DNA of 64,000 nucleotides from Vandammella animalimorsus (GTDB lineage Bacteria; Pseudomonadota; Gammaproteobacteria; Burkholderiales; Burkholderiaceae_C), in assembly GCF_002285285.1 (NCBI RefSeq), contig NZ_NSJF01000003.1, positions 124,001 through 188,000 of the forward strand, written 5' to 3'. Numbering within the stretch: position 1 is the stretch's first letter; each line of letters begins with the position of its first letter. Shown one piece after another: positions 49,090 through 58,911 of the stretch. Below the pieces are notes generated by a model, which saw only the letters and a list, made by a program, of their open reading frames with translations, was not told the DNA's origin and searched no databases. The position numbers and the translations under genes are program-made.

Positions 49090-49383
49090 ATGCGACTGCC
49101 CCTGCGCCTGCGCCATCTCACCACCGTCGCGCTGCTGCTGCTGCTGGCTTGGCTGCAGTGGCAACTCTGGACTGGGCGCGGCAGTTACCCCAACGTCGAG
49201 CTGATGCGCGAGGAAATTGCCGTGCAGCGCCACTCCAACGCGCTGATGCGGCAGGACAACGAGCGCCTGCTCAACGACATCGCCGACCTGCGCGAAGGCC
49301 GCGAGATGATGGAGGAAATCGCCCGCCAGGAGCTGGGCATGATCCGCCCCAACGAAGTCTTCGTGCAATACACCAAGCCCTGA
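49090..49383 (+). CDS. ftsB: Cell division protein FtsB
   Basis: A 97-residue bitopic membrane protein. A short cytoplasmic tail and one membrane helix (TVALLLLLAWLQWQLW, about residues 12-27) are followed by a coiled coil (LMREEIAVQRHSNALMRQDNE) and the EEIARQELGMIRPNEVFVQY end typical of FtsB. It joins FtsL and FtsQ to activate septal wall synthesis. The eno-ftsB order is normal for proteobacteria. A repeat element begins one base after its stop. Confidence 0.93.
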   Translation: MRLPLRLRHLTTVALLLLLAWLQWQLWTGRGSYPNVELMREEIAVQRHSNALMRQDNERLLNDIADLREGREMMEEIARQELGMIRPNEVFVQYTKP

Positions 49384-49544
49384 GAGTCTGTTCAACATCT
49401 CGGTGCGAGTGGGCAAGAAGCGGTTTGGGGTGGGCTGCAAGGCGCAAAACGCAGCCATAGCTGGGGCTATGGCGAGGCTTTGCAACGAAGCAGAGCGCCC
49501 AAATCCGCTCTCTTGACCGCCGTGCAAAGATTTTGAACAGGCTC
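49384..49544. repeat. 161-bp MITE-like repeat with terminal inverted repeats
   Basis: The two ends, GAGTCTGTTCAACATCT (49384-49400) and AGATTTTGAACAGGCTC (49528-49544), are inverted repeats with two mismatches in 17. Inside is a stable hairpin, GCCATAGC/GCTATGGC. A partial copy occurs at 41780-41844. No transposase is encoded, so it would be non-autonomous. The position directly after the ftsB stop suggests it may also act as a transcript end. Confidence 0.75.
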
Positions 49545-49547
49545 TGT

Positions 49548-49574
49548 GAGTCTGTTCAACATCTCGGTGCGAGT
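49548..49574. repeat. Second direct copy of the repeat's left end
   Basis: Twenty-seven bases identical to 49384-49410, three bases after the right end of the element. It looks like the stub of a second, deleted copy. In-frame reading through it would add a false N-terminus to the glycerate kinase. Confidence 0.85.
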
Positions 49575-49602
49575 TCGGATTGGGCAGGCCAAACCCGCTG
49601 CC

Positions 49603-50915
<1,313 letters not shown>

Positions 50916-50919
<4 letters not shown>

Positions 50920-52412
50920 CGCACGCCGCACGCCGCCGCCCGAACGCGCCCCCCAGCGCCCTCCACACCCAGGCCAAGATCGTGGCCACCATCGGCCCGA
51001 CCACCGACGACAAGGAGCGCATCCGTGCGCTGCACGAGGCCGGCGCCAACGTATTCCGCCTGAACTTCAGCCACGGCAGCCATGCCGACCACCAGCGCCG
51101 CCACGCCTGGATCCGCGAGATTGAGGCCGAGAGCGGCCGCCCCATCGCCATCCTGATGGACCTGCAAGGCCCCAAGCTGCGCATTGGCAGCTTCGCGCAA
51201 GGCTCGGCGCTGCTGGAGCCAGGCCAGCCCTTCCGGCTCGATATGGACACGGCCACCCCCGGCAGCGAGCAGCGCGTGGCCATGCCGCACCCGGAAATCT
51301 TCGCCGCGCTGCGCCCGGGCACGGAGCTGCTGCTCGACGACGGCCGGCTGCGCCTGCGCGTGGCGCACTGCGGCGCGGACTATGCGCACACCGTGGTGAC
51401 CGTGGGCGGCGTGCTCAGCAACCGCAAGGGCGTGAACGTCCCGGGCGTGCTGCTGCCCATCTCTGCGCTGACCGACAAGGACTGCGCCGACCTGGAATTC
51501 GGCCTCTCGCTGGGCGTGGACTGGATAGCCCTGTCCTTCGTGCAGCGCGCCAGCGACATCGCCCAGCTGCGCCAGCGCATCGCCGGGCGCGCGGCCATCG
51601 TCGCCAAGCTGGAAAAGCCTGCCGCCATCGACGCGCTGGAGAGCATCGTCGCCGAAACCGATGCCGTGATGGTCGCGCGCGGCGACCTGGGCGTGGAAAT
51701 GCCCGCCGAGCAAGTGCCCGCCATCCAACGCCGAATCATCCGCGCCTGCCGCCGCCAGGGCCGCCCGGTCATCGTCGCCACGCAAATGCTCGAATCCATG
51801 GTCGGCTCGCCCGTGCCCACGCGCGCCGAAGCCTCGGACGTGGCCACCGCCATCTACGAAGGCGCCGATGCCGTCATGCTCTCGGCCGAATCGGCCTCGG
51901 GCCACTACCCGCTGCAGGCCGTGCAGATGATGCAACGCATCATCGAGCACAGCGAAGCCGACCCCACCTGGCGCGAAGGCCTGCAGGCCAGCCAATCGCC
52001 CCCCGAAGCCACCGTTGCCGACGCCATCGGCCTGGCCATGCGCCACGCCATCGCGCTGCTGCAAGCCTCGGCCACCGTGGCCTACACCAGCTCCGGCTAC
52101 GCCGCGCTGCGCACCGCACGCGAGCGCCCAGCCGCGCCCATCATCGGCCTGACCCCACACCTGACCACCGCACGGCGGCTGACGCTGGTCTGGGGCGTAC
52201 ACCCCATCGTCACCCCAGAGCTGGCCGTGGGCACCAGCGTCGAACACATGGCCGAGGTGGCCGAGCGCAGCGCCTGCGACGCCGGCTTTGCCGGCCCGGG
52301 CGACTATTTGGTGATCTCCGCCGGCCTGCCCTTTGCCACGCCCGGCACCACCAACCTGCTGAAAATCATCCGCATCGCCGCGCCCGCCGCCGGCAGCGCA
52401 GCAGCGCCATGA
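50916..52412 (+). CDS. pyk: Pyruvate kinase
   Basis: A 498-residue pyruvate kinase converting PEP and ADP to pyruvate and ATP. Signatures are KIVATIGPTTDD, NVFRLNFSHGSH, IAILMDLQGPKLRIG, the catalytic Lys in VAKLEKPAAIDAL, the metal-binding VARGDLGVEMPAEQVP and IVATQMLESM. The start overlaps ttuD, so glycerate entering through TtuD can be carried to pyruvate by eno and pyk from one neighbourhood. Confidence 0.97.
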
Positions 52413-52419
52413 AAGTGCC

Positions 52420-52875
52420 ATGAAGATCGACCTGACTTGCCAACTGCCCTGCAGTCTGGCCCAAGCCGCCGCCCAGGCCCGGCGCCCCGGGCTGCTGCAC
52501 CACGTGGCCCACCCGCTGGTGCAGTTTCGCGCCCAACAACCGCCGCAACTGCCGGACACCTGGCAGGAAGGTTGCTATGAGATGCGCATGTATTTATTCA
52601 GACTGATTCCGCTGGGGCGGCAGACCATCGTGATTACATTTCCGGACCACGGCGGCGGCTTTGCGCTGCGCGACAACGGCCATGGAAGCCTGGTGCGCCG
52701 CTGGGATCACCTCATCACCCTCACCCCCAACGATGCCGGCACCTGCTACCGCGATCAGGTCGCCATCGAAGCTGGCTGGCTGACTGGGCCGGTATGGCTG
52801 TTTGCCCAGCTGTTCTACCGCCACCGCCAGCGGCGCTGGCGGCAATTGGCAGCGCGGGATTTCAAGGGGATTTAA
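52420..52875 (+). CDS. Small SRPBCC-like hypothetical protein
   Basis: A 151-residue protein whose layout (beta strands with a long C-terminal helix, ending VAIEAGWLTGPVWLFAQLFYRHRQRRWRQL) resembles SRPBCC/START-like ligand-binding proteins of about 150 residues. No catalytic motif is visible. It begins 7 bases after pyk and is probably co-transcribed. It is convergent with the PHP phosphatase gene. The family call is tentative. Confidence 0.55.
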   Translation: MKIDLTCQLPCSLAQAAAQARRPGLLHHVAHPLVQFRAQQPPQLPDTWQEGCYEMRMYLFRLIPLGRQTIVITFPDHGGGFALRDNGHGSLVRRWDHLITLTPNDAGTCYRDQVAIEAGWLTGPVWLFAQLFYRHRQRRWRQLAARDFKGI

Positions 52876-52971
52876 GAATCTGCTCAAAAGCACTCCACCG
52901 CGCCGCGACCAGAAATGAGGCGAGCGGCAAGCTCACAGATGTTGAGCGACGCGCCCCCACGCGTTCACCGT

Positions 52972-53940
52972 TCACGCCCCGAGAGCCTGGGCCAGTGGCG
53001 GCTGCGTCCACACCGGTTGCAGATCGGGCGGCAGCGGCGGCAGGCGGCCCAGCTCCACGCCGCAGTCGGTGGCAGGCGGGCGGTGGAAGTCGCTGCCGCG
53101 CGAGGCCAGCAGGCCGTGGCTGCGGGCCATGGCGGCCAGCTCGGCGATGTGCTCGGCCGGCTGTGGGCCGGAGATGACTTCAATGCCCTGGCCGCCGCTG
53201 GCCTTGAAGTGCTGCAGCAGGGTTTGCAGAGCTGGCGGCGGCAAGTCGTAGGCCAGCGGATGCGCCAGCACGGCCAGGCCGCCGGCGGCGCGGATGGCGG
53301 CGATGGCCTGCTCCAGCGGCAGCCATTGCGTGGGCACGAAGCAGCGGCCCTGCTCGCCCAGATAGCGCTGGAAGACCTGCTGCTCGCTGCCGGCCTGGCC
53401 GCTGTGTACCAGGTAGCGCGCCAGGTGCGGCCGCGCCAGCTGGCTGGGCTGGCCGCCGGCCTGCGCCAGCGCGCCTTGCCAGACGCCGCGAAAGCCGGCC
53501 TGCTCCAGGCACTGCGCCATGCGCCAGGCGCGCTGCACGCGCAGTTGCTGGTTGGCCGCCAGCGCCTGCTGCAGCGCGGCGTGGTCAATGTCCATGCCCA
53601 GGCCGACGATGTGCAGGGTGCGGCCTTGATACAGCGCCGAGATTTCCACCCCGCTGACCCAGGCCAGCCCCAGCGCACGTGCGGCCTGTGCAGCCTGCCG
53701 TTGGCCGGCCAAGGTGTCGTGGTCGGTCAGCGCCCACAGCGCCACGCCCTGGCGTTGCGCGCGCGCGGCCAGCTCGGCCGGAGCCAGCGTGCCGTCCGAT
53801 GCGGTGGAGTGGCAGTGCAGATCGGCCGCCAGCGCGGCAGCATCGCCCTGCGCCGGCGCGCCGGGCCGAGGATCCGGCCAATGTGCTGGCCCATCAGCCG
53901 GCCGATCGGTCTGCCTATCAGTCTGCGTAGGGGTTGGCAT
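52972..53940 (-). CDS. PHP-domain phosphatase (RNase AM / YciV-like)
   Basis: A 322-residue PHP protein. The metal-binding motif ADLHCHSTASDG (His42, His44) is followed by WALTDHDTLAGQ, GVEIS and, near the C-terminus, SRGSDFH. This matches 3',5'-nucleoside bisphosphate phosphatases of the YciV/RNase AM type, which remove pAp and process rRNA 5' ends. The N-terminal 35 residues are Pro/Asp/Ala-rich and are encoded partly within ybeY, a 23-base overlap. A role with YbeY in rRNA maturation would be a natural inference. Confidence 0.85.
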   Translation of the reverse strand: MPTPTQTDRQTDRPADGPAHWPDPRPGAPAQGDAAALAADLHCHSTASDGTLAPAELAARAQRQGVALWALTDHDTLAGQRQAAQAARALGLAWVSGVEISALYQGRTLHIVGLGMDIDHAALQQALAANQQLRVQRAWRMAQCLEQAGFRGVWQGALAQAGGQPSQLARPHLARYLVHSGQAGSEQQVFQRYLGEQGRCFVPTQWLPLEQAIAAIRAAGGLAVLAHPLAYDLPPPALQTLLQHFKASGGQGIEVISGPQPAEHIAELAAMARSHGLLASRGSDFHRPPATDCGVELGRLPPLPPDLQPVWTQPPLAQALGA

Positions 53941-54376
53941 AGCCCAGCCGCTCGAGGATGCGCACTTCCTGCGCCTCCATGGCTTGTGCGTCGGCCTCGC
54001 TGGTTTCGTGGTCCCAGCCCTGGGCGTGCAGCACACCATGCACCACCATGTGCGCGTAGTGCGCCTCCAGCGTCTTGCCTTGCTGGAGCGCCTCTTGAGC
54101 GATGACAGGGGCGCACAGCACCAGATCGGCCATGACCAGCGGCTGCTGCGCGTAGTCAAAGGTCAGCACGTTGGTGGCGTAGTCCTTGTGACGGTAGCTG
54201 TGGTTGAGCGCGCGCCCTTCCTCGGCATCGACGATGCGCACGGTGATTTCGGCATCGCAGTCCAGCGCGTGGCGTATCCAGCGTGCCACGCGGTGGCGCG
54301 GCAGGGCCTGGCGGTGCTGGCGCACCTGCTCGGTGGATGCGAATTGCAATGACAGCGACAGTTGCGGCAAGGCCAT
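53918..54376 (-). CDS. ybeY: Endoribonuclease YbeY
   Basis: A 152-residue YbeY, the single-strand endoribonuclease needed for 16S rRNA 3'-end maturation and ribosome quality control. The zinc site H-x3-H-x5-H is complete: His113, His117 and His123 in VVHGVLHAQGWDH. The conserved Arg and NHSYRHKDYATNVLTF segment lies near 59-73. It follows the lipoprotein gene by 4 bases and overlaps the PHP gene. Confidence 0.95.
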   Translation of the reverse strand: MALPQLSLSLQFASTEQVRQHRQALPRHRVARWIRHALDCDAEITVRIVDAEEGRALNHSYRHKDYATNVLTFDYAQQPLVMADLVLCAPVIAQEALQQGKTLEAHYAHMVVHGVLHAQGWDHETSEADAQAMEAQEVRILERLGYANPYAD

Positions 54377-54380
54377 GGCG

Positions 54381-54923
54381 TCACTCCTGCGGCGCGCCTG
54401 ACGCCCCTGCGGCGTGCTGGCAGCCCTGCAGCAGCGGCACTTCCATGGCGGTGCTGCCTGGGGCCTTGATGCTCAGGCCGCCAGCGCCATCGCCCTGCCC
54501 TGCGTGCCAGCGGTAGCTGGCCTGCTGCGTACTTTGCGCCTGGGCCACGTAGTGCGGCTGCAGCGCTTGCTCCACGTGCTGCATGGCGATGCGCTGCCCG
54601 CCAAACTCCACGATGGCGTTGCCTGCCGGGCTGCTGCCCTGGTGTTCATAGCGCACCTGCAGTTGCTGGCCATCGGCGCAGCGGTACTGCACTTGCCGCA
54701 CCTGAGCGGGGCGCTGCGGCTGCGAACGTGAGGAGGGCTTCGCCAGCGCGGCAGCCGCCGTGCGCGCCGACGGGCGGTCGGCCTGGCCTGTCGGCGCGGC
54801 ACTGCAAGCGGCCAGCAGCAGCGCGGCGCTCAGCCAAAGTCCTGCCCAAGGCCATGCGGCGCGGCGCGCCTGCATGGTTGCGACTGCGGCGATGGCGGGG
54901 GTGGGGGGCGGTACGTCACGCAT
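54381..54923 (-). CDS. Putative MliC-like lipoprotein
   Basis: A 180-residue lipoprotein. The signal helix and lipobox AALLLAAC place the lipidated Cys at residue 40, which is late; a start at 54875 would shorten the leader by 16 residues. The ATG at 54923 was chosen because AGGAG lies 10 bases upstream, inside the end of phoH. The C-terminal domain (VQYRCADGQQLQVRYEHQG to VPLLQGCQHA) has two Cys placed as in MliC/PliC inhibitors of C-type lysozyme, but the central SGxxY signature is not clear. It interrupts the usual phoH-ybeY pair. Confidence 0.5.
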   Translation of the reverse strand: MRDVPPPTPAIAAVATMQARRAAWPWAGLWLSAALLLAACSAAPTGQADRPSARTAAAALAKPSSRSQPQRPAQVRQVQYRCADGQQLQVRYEHQGSSPAGNAIVEFGGQRIAMQHVEQALQPHYVAQAQSTQQASYRWHAGQGDGAGGLSIKAPGSTAMEVPLLQGCQHAAGASGAPQE

Positions 54924-55971
54924 GGCCGGCCTGCTCCTGCGCGTCGTCACTGCCTGCTGCCGCTGCTGCGGCGCGGGCCGGGCTGGCGGCCTTGGCCCCT
55001 GCCTTGCCCCCGGTTTGAGCGGCAGCGGGACGCGGGGTCACGCGGTCGTAGGCATCAACGATGCGCGCCACCAGCGGGTGGCGCACCACGTCGCCGCTGT
55101 CGAACTGCGTGAAGGCAATGCCCTGGACGTTCTTGAGCACGCGCCGCGCATCGAGCAGGCCGCTGACCGCGCCCTTGGGCAGGTCGATCTGGCTGGCGTC
55201 GCCGGTAATCACCGCCTTGGCGCCAAAGCCGATGCGGGTGAGGAACATCTTCATCTGCTCTGGCGTGGTGTTTTGCGCCTCGTCAAGGATGACGAAAGCG
55301 TTGTTGAGCGTGCGCCCGCGCATGAAGGCCAGCGGCGCGATCTCCAGCGCGTTGCGCTCAAAGGCTTTTTGCACGCGCTCAAAACCCATCAGCTCATAGA
55401 GCGCGTCGTACAGCGGGCGCAGGTAGGGGTCAACCTTCTGCGTCAGATCGCCGGGCAGAAAGCCCAGGCGCTCGCCGGCCTCCACCGCCGGGCGCGTGAG
55501 CACGATGCGCTGCACGGCATTGCGTTCCAGCGCATCGACCGCGCAGGCCACAGCCAGATAGGTCTTGCCAGTGCCGGCCGGGCCAATGCCGAAGGTGATG
55601 TCGTGCTCGGCAATGTGGCTGAGGTAAACGCTCTGGTTGGGCGTGCGGGCGCGCAAATCACTGCGCCGCGTGGACAGCCGGGCCACGCCGTCCTCGCCCT
55701 CGTTTACGCTGGCCGCATCACCCGCAAGCATCAGCTGCACGTGCTCGGCCGAGATGGCGCGGCCGGCCATCTCGTACAGCGCCTGCAGCACCTCCAGCGC
55801 CTTTTGGGCATTGCGCTTGGCCCCTTCGATCTTGAAGGCGCCCTCGCGGCGGCTGATGGCCGTTTGCGTGGCCGCCTCGATGGTGCGGATGTGGGACTCC
55901 ATCGGCCCCACCAGATTGGCCAGGCGCTGATTGCTGGCCGGCACGAAAGCATGGCGCAAGACTGTGGACAA
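54916..55971 (-). CDS. phoH: PhoH family ATPase
   Basis: A 351-residue PhoH-like protein. Walker A GPAGTGKT is at 130-137 and Walker B FVILDEAQ at 226-233, with TRPAVEAGERLGFLPGDL between them and GDASQIDLPKG after. The family is linked to RNA metabolism together with YbeY. The start is taken as TTG at 55969-55971: GGGAGAG lies upstream at a normal distance and the product then begins (M)STVLRHAFVP, the family start. The open frame continues further to an ATG that would overlap ruvA. It has a lysine/alanine-rich tail. Confidence 0.9.
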   Translation of the reverse strand: MSTVLRHAFVPASNQRLANLVGPMESHIRTIEAATQTAISRREGAFKIEGAKRNAQKALEVLQALYEMAGRAISAEHVQLMLAGDAASVNEGEDGVARLSTRRSDLRARTPNQSVYLSHIAEHDITFGIGPAGTGKTYLAVACAVDALERNAVQRIVLTRPAVEAGERLGFLPGDLTQKVDPYLRPLYDALYELMGFERVQKAFERNALEIAPLAFMRGRTLNNAFVILDEAQNTTPEQMKMFLTRIGFGAKAVITGDASQIDLPKGAVSGLLDARRVLKNVQGIAFTQFDSGDVVRHPLVARIVDAYDRVTPRPAAAQTGGKAGAKAASPARAAAAAAGSDDAQEQAGHA

Positions 55972-56098
55972 GTGCGGACTCTCCCAAAGTGAAAAAACTC
56001 CAGCCGGACTCTGCGGCACCCTCTGCCGTGCAAAGTAGACTGCGCCTGCATTATCGCGGCGGCCGCAGCCTCTGCAGCCCAGTTCAAACAAGCTTGCC

Positions 56099-56686
56099 AT
56101 GATCGGAAAACTCACTGGAACCCTGGCGGAGAAAAACCCGCCGCATATCCTCATCGACTGCCAAGGCGTGGGCTACGAGGTGCTGGTGTCGATGAACACC
56201 TTCTACCACCTGCCCGCACCGGGCGAACGCGTCAGCCTGGCCACGCAGCTGATCGTGCGCGAGGACGCCCACCTGCTCTACGGCTTTGGCAGCGCGCAAG
56301 AGCGCAGCTGCTTTCGCGAGCTCATCAAAGTCTCAGGCCTGGGGCCCAAGACGGCGCTGGCCGTGCTCAGCGGACTGACGGTGCAGGAGCTGGCCGCGGC
56401 CATTGCCCAGCAAGAGCTCGGCCGCCTCACGCGCATCCCCGGCATTGGCAAGAAAACCGCCGAGCGCCTGCTGCTGGAGCTCAAAGGCAAGATCGGCGAC
56501 GCCGCCGATGCCAGCCTGCCTGCAGCGGCCGGCCAGCAGGCCTCGCCAGAGCATGCCGACATCTTGCAAGCGCTGCTGGCGTTGGGTTATTCCGACAAAG
56601 AGGCCCAACAATCGTTAAAAAATCTACCAAACGCGATAAGTGTAAGTGAAGGTATCAGGTTCGCCCTAAAATCGCTCTCGAAGTGA
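56099..56686 (+). CDS. ruvA: Holliday junction branch migration protein RuvA
   Basis: A 195-residue RuvA. Domain I has MIGKLTGTL and [18 protein letters not shown]. Domain II holds two helix-hairpin-helix motifs ([18 protein letters not shown] and [20 protein letters not shown]). The C-terminal domain III ([20 protein letters not shown]) contacts RuvB. It is divergent from phoH with a 127-base shared spacer. ruvB and ruvC are not next to it. Confidence 0.96.
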   Translation: MIGKLTGTLAEKNPPHILIDCQGVGYEVLVSMNTFYHLPAPGERVSLATQLIVREDAHLLYGFGSAQERSCFRELIKVSGLGPKTALAVLSGLTVQELAAAIAQQELGRLTRIPGIGKKTAERLLLELKGKIGDAADASLPAAAGQQASPEHADILQALLALGYSDKEAQQSLKNLPNAISVSEGIRFALKSLSK

Positions 56687-56763
56687 GTTTGCGCATTGCC
56701 ACGGCGCCCCGCTCTGGCCATGCGGGCAGAGGCATACATCGTTTTCCAACTGGAGAGGCACAT

Positions 56764-58716
56764 ATGAAGAAACTGAACATCCATGCCGCGTTGGCTGCAG
56801 CCATCGGCCTGACTGGCGCGCACTGCGCCAGCGCCCAGGAGGCCGCGTTTGCGCCGTCCTATTACGCCCACGAGCAGGCCCCGCAGGCCAATGCCACATT
56901 CACGCCCGCCGTTGCCAAGCAGGCCCGCGTCGCCCCCGCCGCCAAGCTGATCGCGCTGGGCGCCATGGATGAGCAGGCCCTGTTCACCAAGCTGGCCAGC
57001 GCCCCCATGGCCGGCGCGCACCAGGTCGGCGCGGCCCGCGCCAGCGCCGCCACCGGCACCGCCAAGGCCACGGCCCAAAACCTGCAGTGGCAGGCCCTGC
57101 CCAGCGGCGCGCACGCCGCCGCGCTGCAATACCAGTCGGACAACGCCTTCGCGCTGCGCCTGGGCCTGCTGGTCGATGCCCTGCCGGCCACAGCCATCGT
57201 GCGCGTTTACGCGCCCGGCCAGGCCGATGCCGCCATCGAAATCAGCGGCGCGCACATTCAGGAAACCCTGGCTCTGAACGCCAGCAACAGCGTCGGCGCC
57301 GCTGGCCTGACACCCGAGCAAATCAACACCTACTGGCTGCCCACCGTCGCTGGCGATGCGGCCGTGCTTGAAATCGAAGTGCCCGCCGGGCTGGATCCGG
57401 CCGGCGTGCAGGTGGCCATGCCCACGCTGTCGCACTTCTTTGAGTCGCCCGAGCTGGCCCTGGCCCAGATGGAGAAGCTCGAACGCATCGGCATGTCCGA
57501 AGGCTGCAACTACGACGCCACCTGCGCCACGGAAATCAGCGAAGTGCGCAAATCCGTAGGCCGCATGCTGATGACCGTGGACGGCAACAGCGGCTACTGC
57601 ACCGGCACTCTGGTGGCCGATCAGGCGCGCTCGGGCACGCCTTACTTCATCACGGCCGAGCACTGCATCAGCACCCAGCCCGTGGCCTCCTCGCTGGAGA
57701 CCGACTGGCGCTTCCACACCGAGACCTGCACGCCTGACAGCGGCGTCTCCAAGGAGCACAACCGCCTGTTTGGCATCGAGGCCGGCGCGCGCCTGGTCTA
57801 TTCCGAGCGCCGCTTCGACACCACCTTGCTGGTGCTCAACGCGCTGCCGCGCGGCAATGTGCTGTTCTCCGGCTGGTGGGCCAGCCGCGAGCTGAACCAA
57901 TCGGTCTATGGCATCAGCCACCCCAGGGGCGACCTGCAAAAAGTCAGCTACGGCCGCATCAGCAGCTACGCCGTGTGCACGCCCTTCAATGCCGACGGCC
58001 TGACCTCCTGCCGCCCCGGCACGGCCGACTACAGCGATTTCTTCAACGTCAACTACAGCTACGGCACCACCGAGCCCGGCAGCAGCGGCTCGGGCCTGTT
58101 CGCGCGCCATGCCGACGGCAACCACTACCTGATCGGCGTGCTCAGCTCCGGCAGCGCCTCGTGCAGCATGCGCGATGGCTCCAGCGTCTATGGCCGCTTC
58201 GACATGGCCTATGCCGATGGCCTGAAGTACTTCCTGGGCGAGAAAAACAGCACCTATGCCACGCTGCGCCCGATCTACCGCTTCTACAACCACGCCAGCG
58301 ATTCGCATTTCTACACCCAAAGCCCTGAGCAGCGCGACATCGTGATCCGCAACATGCCGGGCTTCACCTACGAGCATGAGCAATTCATGGCCTACACCTA
58401 CCAGGCCCCTGGCACCGTGCCGGTGCACCGCTTCTACAACCATGTGGTCGGCTCGCACTTCTACACCGCCAATGAGGCCGAAGCCCAGACCATGCGCACC
58501 CAGTTCGCCGACAGCCACGTCTATGAAGGCGTGGCCTGGTTCGCCCGCACCACCCCGGGCGATGGCACCAGCCCGGTGATGCGCTACTTCAACACCCATC
58601 GTGGCACCTACTTCTACACCATGATCCCCGAACAGCAACGCATCATCGAGCTGATCATGCCCTACTTCCGCAAGGATGGCGCGGCCTACTACGCCTGGCC
58701 CATGACCAGCCAATGA
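56764..58716 (+). CDS. Secreted trypsin-like (lysyl-endopeptidase type) serine protease with C-terminal repeats
   Basis: A 650-residue exported protease. Residues 1-25 form a signal peptide (cut after CASAQ); a pro-region of about 220 residues follows. The S1-type catalytic domain (about 245-495) has His300 in FITAEHCI, Asp352 in RFDTTLLVL and Ser441 in TEPGSSGSG, the arrangement of Achromobacter protease I. Several Cys residues (248, 254, 279, 301, 322, 405, 416) allow disulfides. Three C-terminal repeats of about 50 residues start RFYNHASDSHFYT, RFYNHVVGSHFYT and RYFNTHRGTYFYT (DUF5648-like). The ATG follows GGAGAGG. Specificity is not proven. Confidence 0.85.
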   Translation: MKKLNIHAALAAAIGLTGAHCASAQEAAFAPSYYAHEQAPQANATFTPAVAKQARVAPAAKLIALGAMDEQALFTKLASAPMAGAHQVGAARASAATGTAKATAQNLQWQALPSGAHAAALQYQSDNAFALRLGLLVDALPATAIVRVYAPGQADAAIEISGAHIQETLALNASNSVGAAGLTPEQINTYWLPTVAGDAAVLEIEVPAGLDPAGVQVAMPTLSHFFESPELALAQMEKLERIGMSEGCNYDATCATEISEVRKSVGRMLMTVDGNSGYCTGTLVADQARSGTPYFITAEHCISTQPVASSLETDWRFHTETCTPDSGVSKEHNRLFGIEAGARLVYSERRFDTTLLVLNALPRGNVLFSGWWASRELNQSVYGISHPRGDLQKVSYGRISSYAVCTPFNADGLTSCRPGTADYSDFFNVNYSYGTTEPGSSGSGLFARHADGNHYLIGVLSSGSASCSMRDGSSVYGRFDMAYADGLKYFLGEKNSTYATLRPIYRFYNHASDSHFYTQSPEQRDIVIRNMPGFTYEHEQFMAYTYQAPGTVPVHRFYNHVVGSHFYTANEAEAQTMRTQFADSHVYEGVAWFARTTPGDGTSPVMRYFNTHRGTYFYTMIPEQQRIIELIMPYFRKDGAAYYAWPMTSQ

Positions 58717-58762
58717 CCGACCAGTAGGCACGCCAGTGCGGCCCAGCGCCCCACTGCCCACA

Positions 58763-58789
58763 CAGGCCCCGCAAGGGGCCTGTTTTTTT
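58763..58789 (+). terminator. Rho-independent terminator after the protease gene
   Basis: CAGGCCCC and GGGGCCTG form a perfect 8-bp stem with a GCAA tetraloop, followed by seven T residues. It separates the protease from the alpha-2-macroglobulin gene. Confidence 0.95.
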
Positions 58790-58911
58790 GCGCTGGCAGC
58801 TTGTGCATGGCGGCCCTTGCCCAGCCCTACAATGATTCGCAACAGGTTTTCAGGCGCGCCGCAGCGCGCGGCTGCAAGCCTTTGCCAACAACACCAAAGA
58901 GGGGCAAATCC

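Noticed and set aside
49546-49602. N-terminal extension of the glycerate kinase
   Set aside because: These codons are the duplicated repeat end and give a sequence unlike the family N-terminus; the ATG at 49603 is preferred.
52868-52950. Third copy of the 49384 repeat after the SRPBCC-like gene
   Set aside because: AATCTGCTCAAAA and a GAGGCGAGCGGCAAG stretch recall the repeat end, but the match is too short and broken to call.
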